A DNA stretch of 6,875 nucleotides from an uncultured Lachnospiraceae bacterium (GTDB lineage Bacteria; Bacillota; Clostridia; Lachnospirales; Lachnospiraceae), in contig CACZNZ010000041.1 of the NCBI GenBank assembly GCA_902782625.1, forward strand, positions 1 to 6,875, given 5' to 3'. The notes under the pieces were generated by a model. That model saw nothing but the letters and a program-made list of their open reading frames with translations, did not search any database and was not told where the DNA came from. This document shows, piece after piece, positions 5,886 to 6,875 of the stretch. Position 1 is the stretch's first letter. Each line of letters opens with the position of its first letter. The position numbers were made by a program, and so were the translations under genes.

Positions 5886-6644
5886 TTATCTGTTTAATGG
5901 AAATGAAGGCATCAGTTGAAGCTTATGCAGGTTCAGACGATGCATCCGGTCAATTCTTTCCCTGGTTGTCTGGTCTTCACACTCACCTGTAAGTACATAG
6001 TGATCAAGTACTGCATAAGTGAATCCGATTTTATCTTCATCTGTCATGCCGCTGAGTCCATCAGAAGGTGCTTTTTTGATGAGTTTCTCTGGAATCCCCA
6101 ACACTTCACCAATCTGCAGCACTTCATGTACCAGCAGGTTCGCCAATGGACTGAAGTCCCCAGCTGCATCACCGAATTTCGTGGAATAGCCGATATAATC
6201 TTCCGAACGGTTGCAGGTGTTGGCCACACGTCCGCCGTTCGGCAGTGCCTGCGCGATGGCATAAAGTGTACTCATTCTGAGGCGGGGAGGCATATTGATC
6301 ATGGAATCACGGGATAATTCTCCCATTTTTGCTTCCTTCAGTCCCTGATTGACTGCACCGGAAAGCCCGTTCATCCCATCGGCTATATTGACAGTGACAG
6401 AACGAATCCCCAGCAATTTGATAATCTCCTGAGAATCTCCGATGTCGCTTTGGATACCGTTTGGCATCATAACGCCTATGACTCTGTCTTTTCCAAGCGC
6501 TTCAGCCAGAAGCGCTGCTGTAACACTTGAATCTTTCCCCCCGGAAACTCCGACGACTGCATCGCAGGAAGGACCATTTTCTTTAAAATAGTCTCTGATC
6601 CACTGAACAATATCATTTTTTGTCTGCACAGGATTATGTAGCAT
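5886..6644 (-). CDS. nadE: NH3-dependent NAD+ synthetase
   Basis: A 252-residue cytoplasmic N-type ATP pyrophosphatase that amidates nicotinate adenine dinucleotide (NaAD) to NAD using ATP and ammonia, the last step of both de novo and salvage routes. The ATP loop VGVSGGKDSS is at residues 31-40. NRSEDYIGYSTKFGD at 145-159 followed by AAGDFSPLANL matches the family's 'N..E...GY.TK.GD' substrate segment, and KAPSDGLSGMTDEDKIGFTY at 191-210 matches the conserved 'PS.GL...TDE..LG..Y' region. There is no N-terminal glutaminase (nitrilase) domain, so free ammonia is the expected donor. It is somewhat shorter than the roughly 275 residues of well-studied single-domain enzymes. The ATG at 6642-6644 is preceded by AGGGG at seven bases. 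It converges with the nicotinamidase gene, which yields both nicotinate and ammonia. The family is clear; the SGGKDSS variant of the loop is a minor deviation. Confidence 0.92.
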   Translation of the reverse strand: MLHNPVQTKNDIVQWIRDYFKENGPSCDAVVGVSGGKDSSVTAALLAEALGKDRVIGVMMPNGIQSDIGDSQEIIKLLGIRSVTVNIADGMNGLSGAVNQGLKEAKMGELSRDSMINMPPRLRMSTLYAIAQALPNGGRVANTCNRSEDYIGYSTKFGDAAGDFSPLANLLVHEVLQIGEVLGIPEKLIKKAPSDGLSGMTDEDKIGFTYAVLDHYVLTGECEDQTTRERIDRMHRLNLHKLQLMPSFPLNR

Positions 6645-6703
6645 GGCAAATCCCCTCTCCTATTATTCCATTTCATTTCAAATGTATCTGATTATGTAAT
6701 GAT

Positions 6704-6732
6704 ATTCTACCTCAAATCATGGCATAACGCAA
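6704..6732 (-). promoter_or_regulatory. Candidate nadE promoter
   Basis: On the minus strand TTGCGT (6727-6732) and TAGAAT (6704-6709, 5 of 6) are 17 bases apart, giving a leader of about 50 bases before nadE. The -35 box is weak (3 of 6). It lies immediately after, and partly in, the T-rich tail of the upstream gene's terminator. No riboswitch-like structure was seen in the leader. Confidence 0.4.
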
Positions 6733-6735
6733 GAA

Positions 6736-6760
6736 GAGCACCGCGTCAATTGCGGTGCTC
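6736..6760 (-). terminator. Intrinsic terminator of the gene at the right edge
   Basis: A perfect nine-base-pair stem, GAGCACCGC (6736-6744) with GCGGTGCTC (6752-6760), closes a seven-base loop. Read on the minus strand it is followed by TTCTTGCGTT, a moderately T-rich tail. It lies 33 bases after the stop codon of the partial gene at 6794 and insulates nadE from it. Confidence 0.8.
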
Positions 6761-6793
6761 CTCAGAACACTTTAGACTTTATGATTCAGATGA

Positions 6794-6875
6794 TTACAGA
6801 ATATGTTTTCCATACATTGCATCCTGCTCTTTTCTGAGCTTGTAGATCAATGTATCTTTGTCAAGGTCTACCATA
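6794..6875 (-). CDS. C-terminal tail of an unidentified protein (runs off right edge)
   Basis: An open frame enters from the right edge and ends at TAA (6794-6796). The visible residues are MVDLDKDTLIYK then LRKEQDAMYGKHIL, a charged, probably helical end. I do not recognise the family. The hairpin terminator 33 bases downstream supports a real gene ending here. The first visible ATG (6872-6874) could be internal or could start a 26-residue peptide; an internal position is more likely, since nothing upstream can be seen. Confidence 0.55.
   Translation of the reverse strand, partial: MVDLDKDTLIYKLRKEQDAMYGKHIL

Noticed and set aside
5871..5890. Small ATAAA/TTTAT hairpin at the end of nadE
   Set aside because: Five A/T pairs only, partly overlapping the stop codon; not stable enough to call a terminator.
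1..6875. Mobile element, CRISPR array, tRNA/rRNA or riboswitch
   Set aside because: No transposase or integrase fragment, no regularly spaced repeats, no cloverleaf or rRNA-like segment, and no recognisable riboswitch core in any of the intergenic regions.

Overview
The window looks like a chromosomal stretch from a Gram-positive Firmicute, most likely a gut-type member of the Lachnospiraceae or related Clostridia. This is an inference from moderate base composition, strong AGGAGG-type ribosome binding sites, sigma-A-like promoters and gene style; no marker gene is present to prove it. There is no mobile element, tRNA, rRNA or CRISPR array, and no intergenic gap exceeds about 150 bases.

Layout, right to left along the minus strand. 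At the right edge (6794-6875) lies the C-terminal tail of an unidentified protein, followed by a strong hairpin terminator (6736-6760). Next comes nadE (5886-6644), an ammonia-dependent NAD synthetase. Facing it on the plus strand is a nicotinamidase-like cysteine hydrolase gene (5266-5790); the two genes converge on a long imperfect hairpin (5799-5856). A divergent promoter region (5127-5265) separates the hydrolase from a leftward unit: a very large fused enzyme (2691-5126), then a MalY/PatB-type C-S lyase/aminotransferase (1456-2670, 20 bases downstream). A second leftward unit starts at its own promoter (1408-1436) and holds an iron-dependent alcohol dehydrogenase (277-1377) and, 14 bases on, the start of a MATE-family efflux transporter (1-262, cut by the window edge).

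How they work together. The nicotinamidase and NadE belong to the same salvage route: nicotinamide is deamidated to nicotinate, and NadE performs the last amidation to NAD. The steps between them are not in the window. The 811-residue fusion carries a mannose-1-phosphate guanylyltransferase-like module, a type II phosphomannose isomerase cupin and a complete type I phosphomannose isomerase (ManA) module, so it covers the two ends of fructose-6-P to GDP-mannose synthesis but not the mutase step between. Several guanylyltransferase and cupin signature motifs are altered while the ManA motifs are intact, which makes this gene the most interesting item here. The links between the fusion, the C-S lyase, the dehydrogenase and the transporter look like neighbourhood rather than one obvious pathway.
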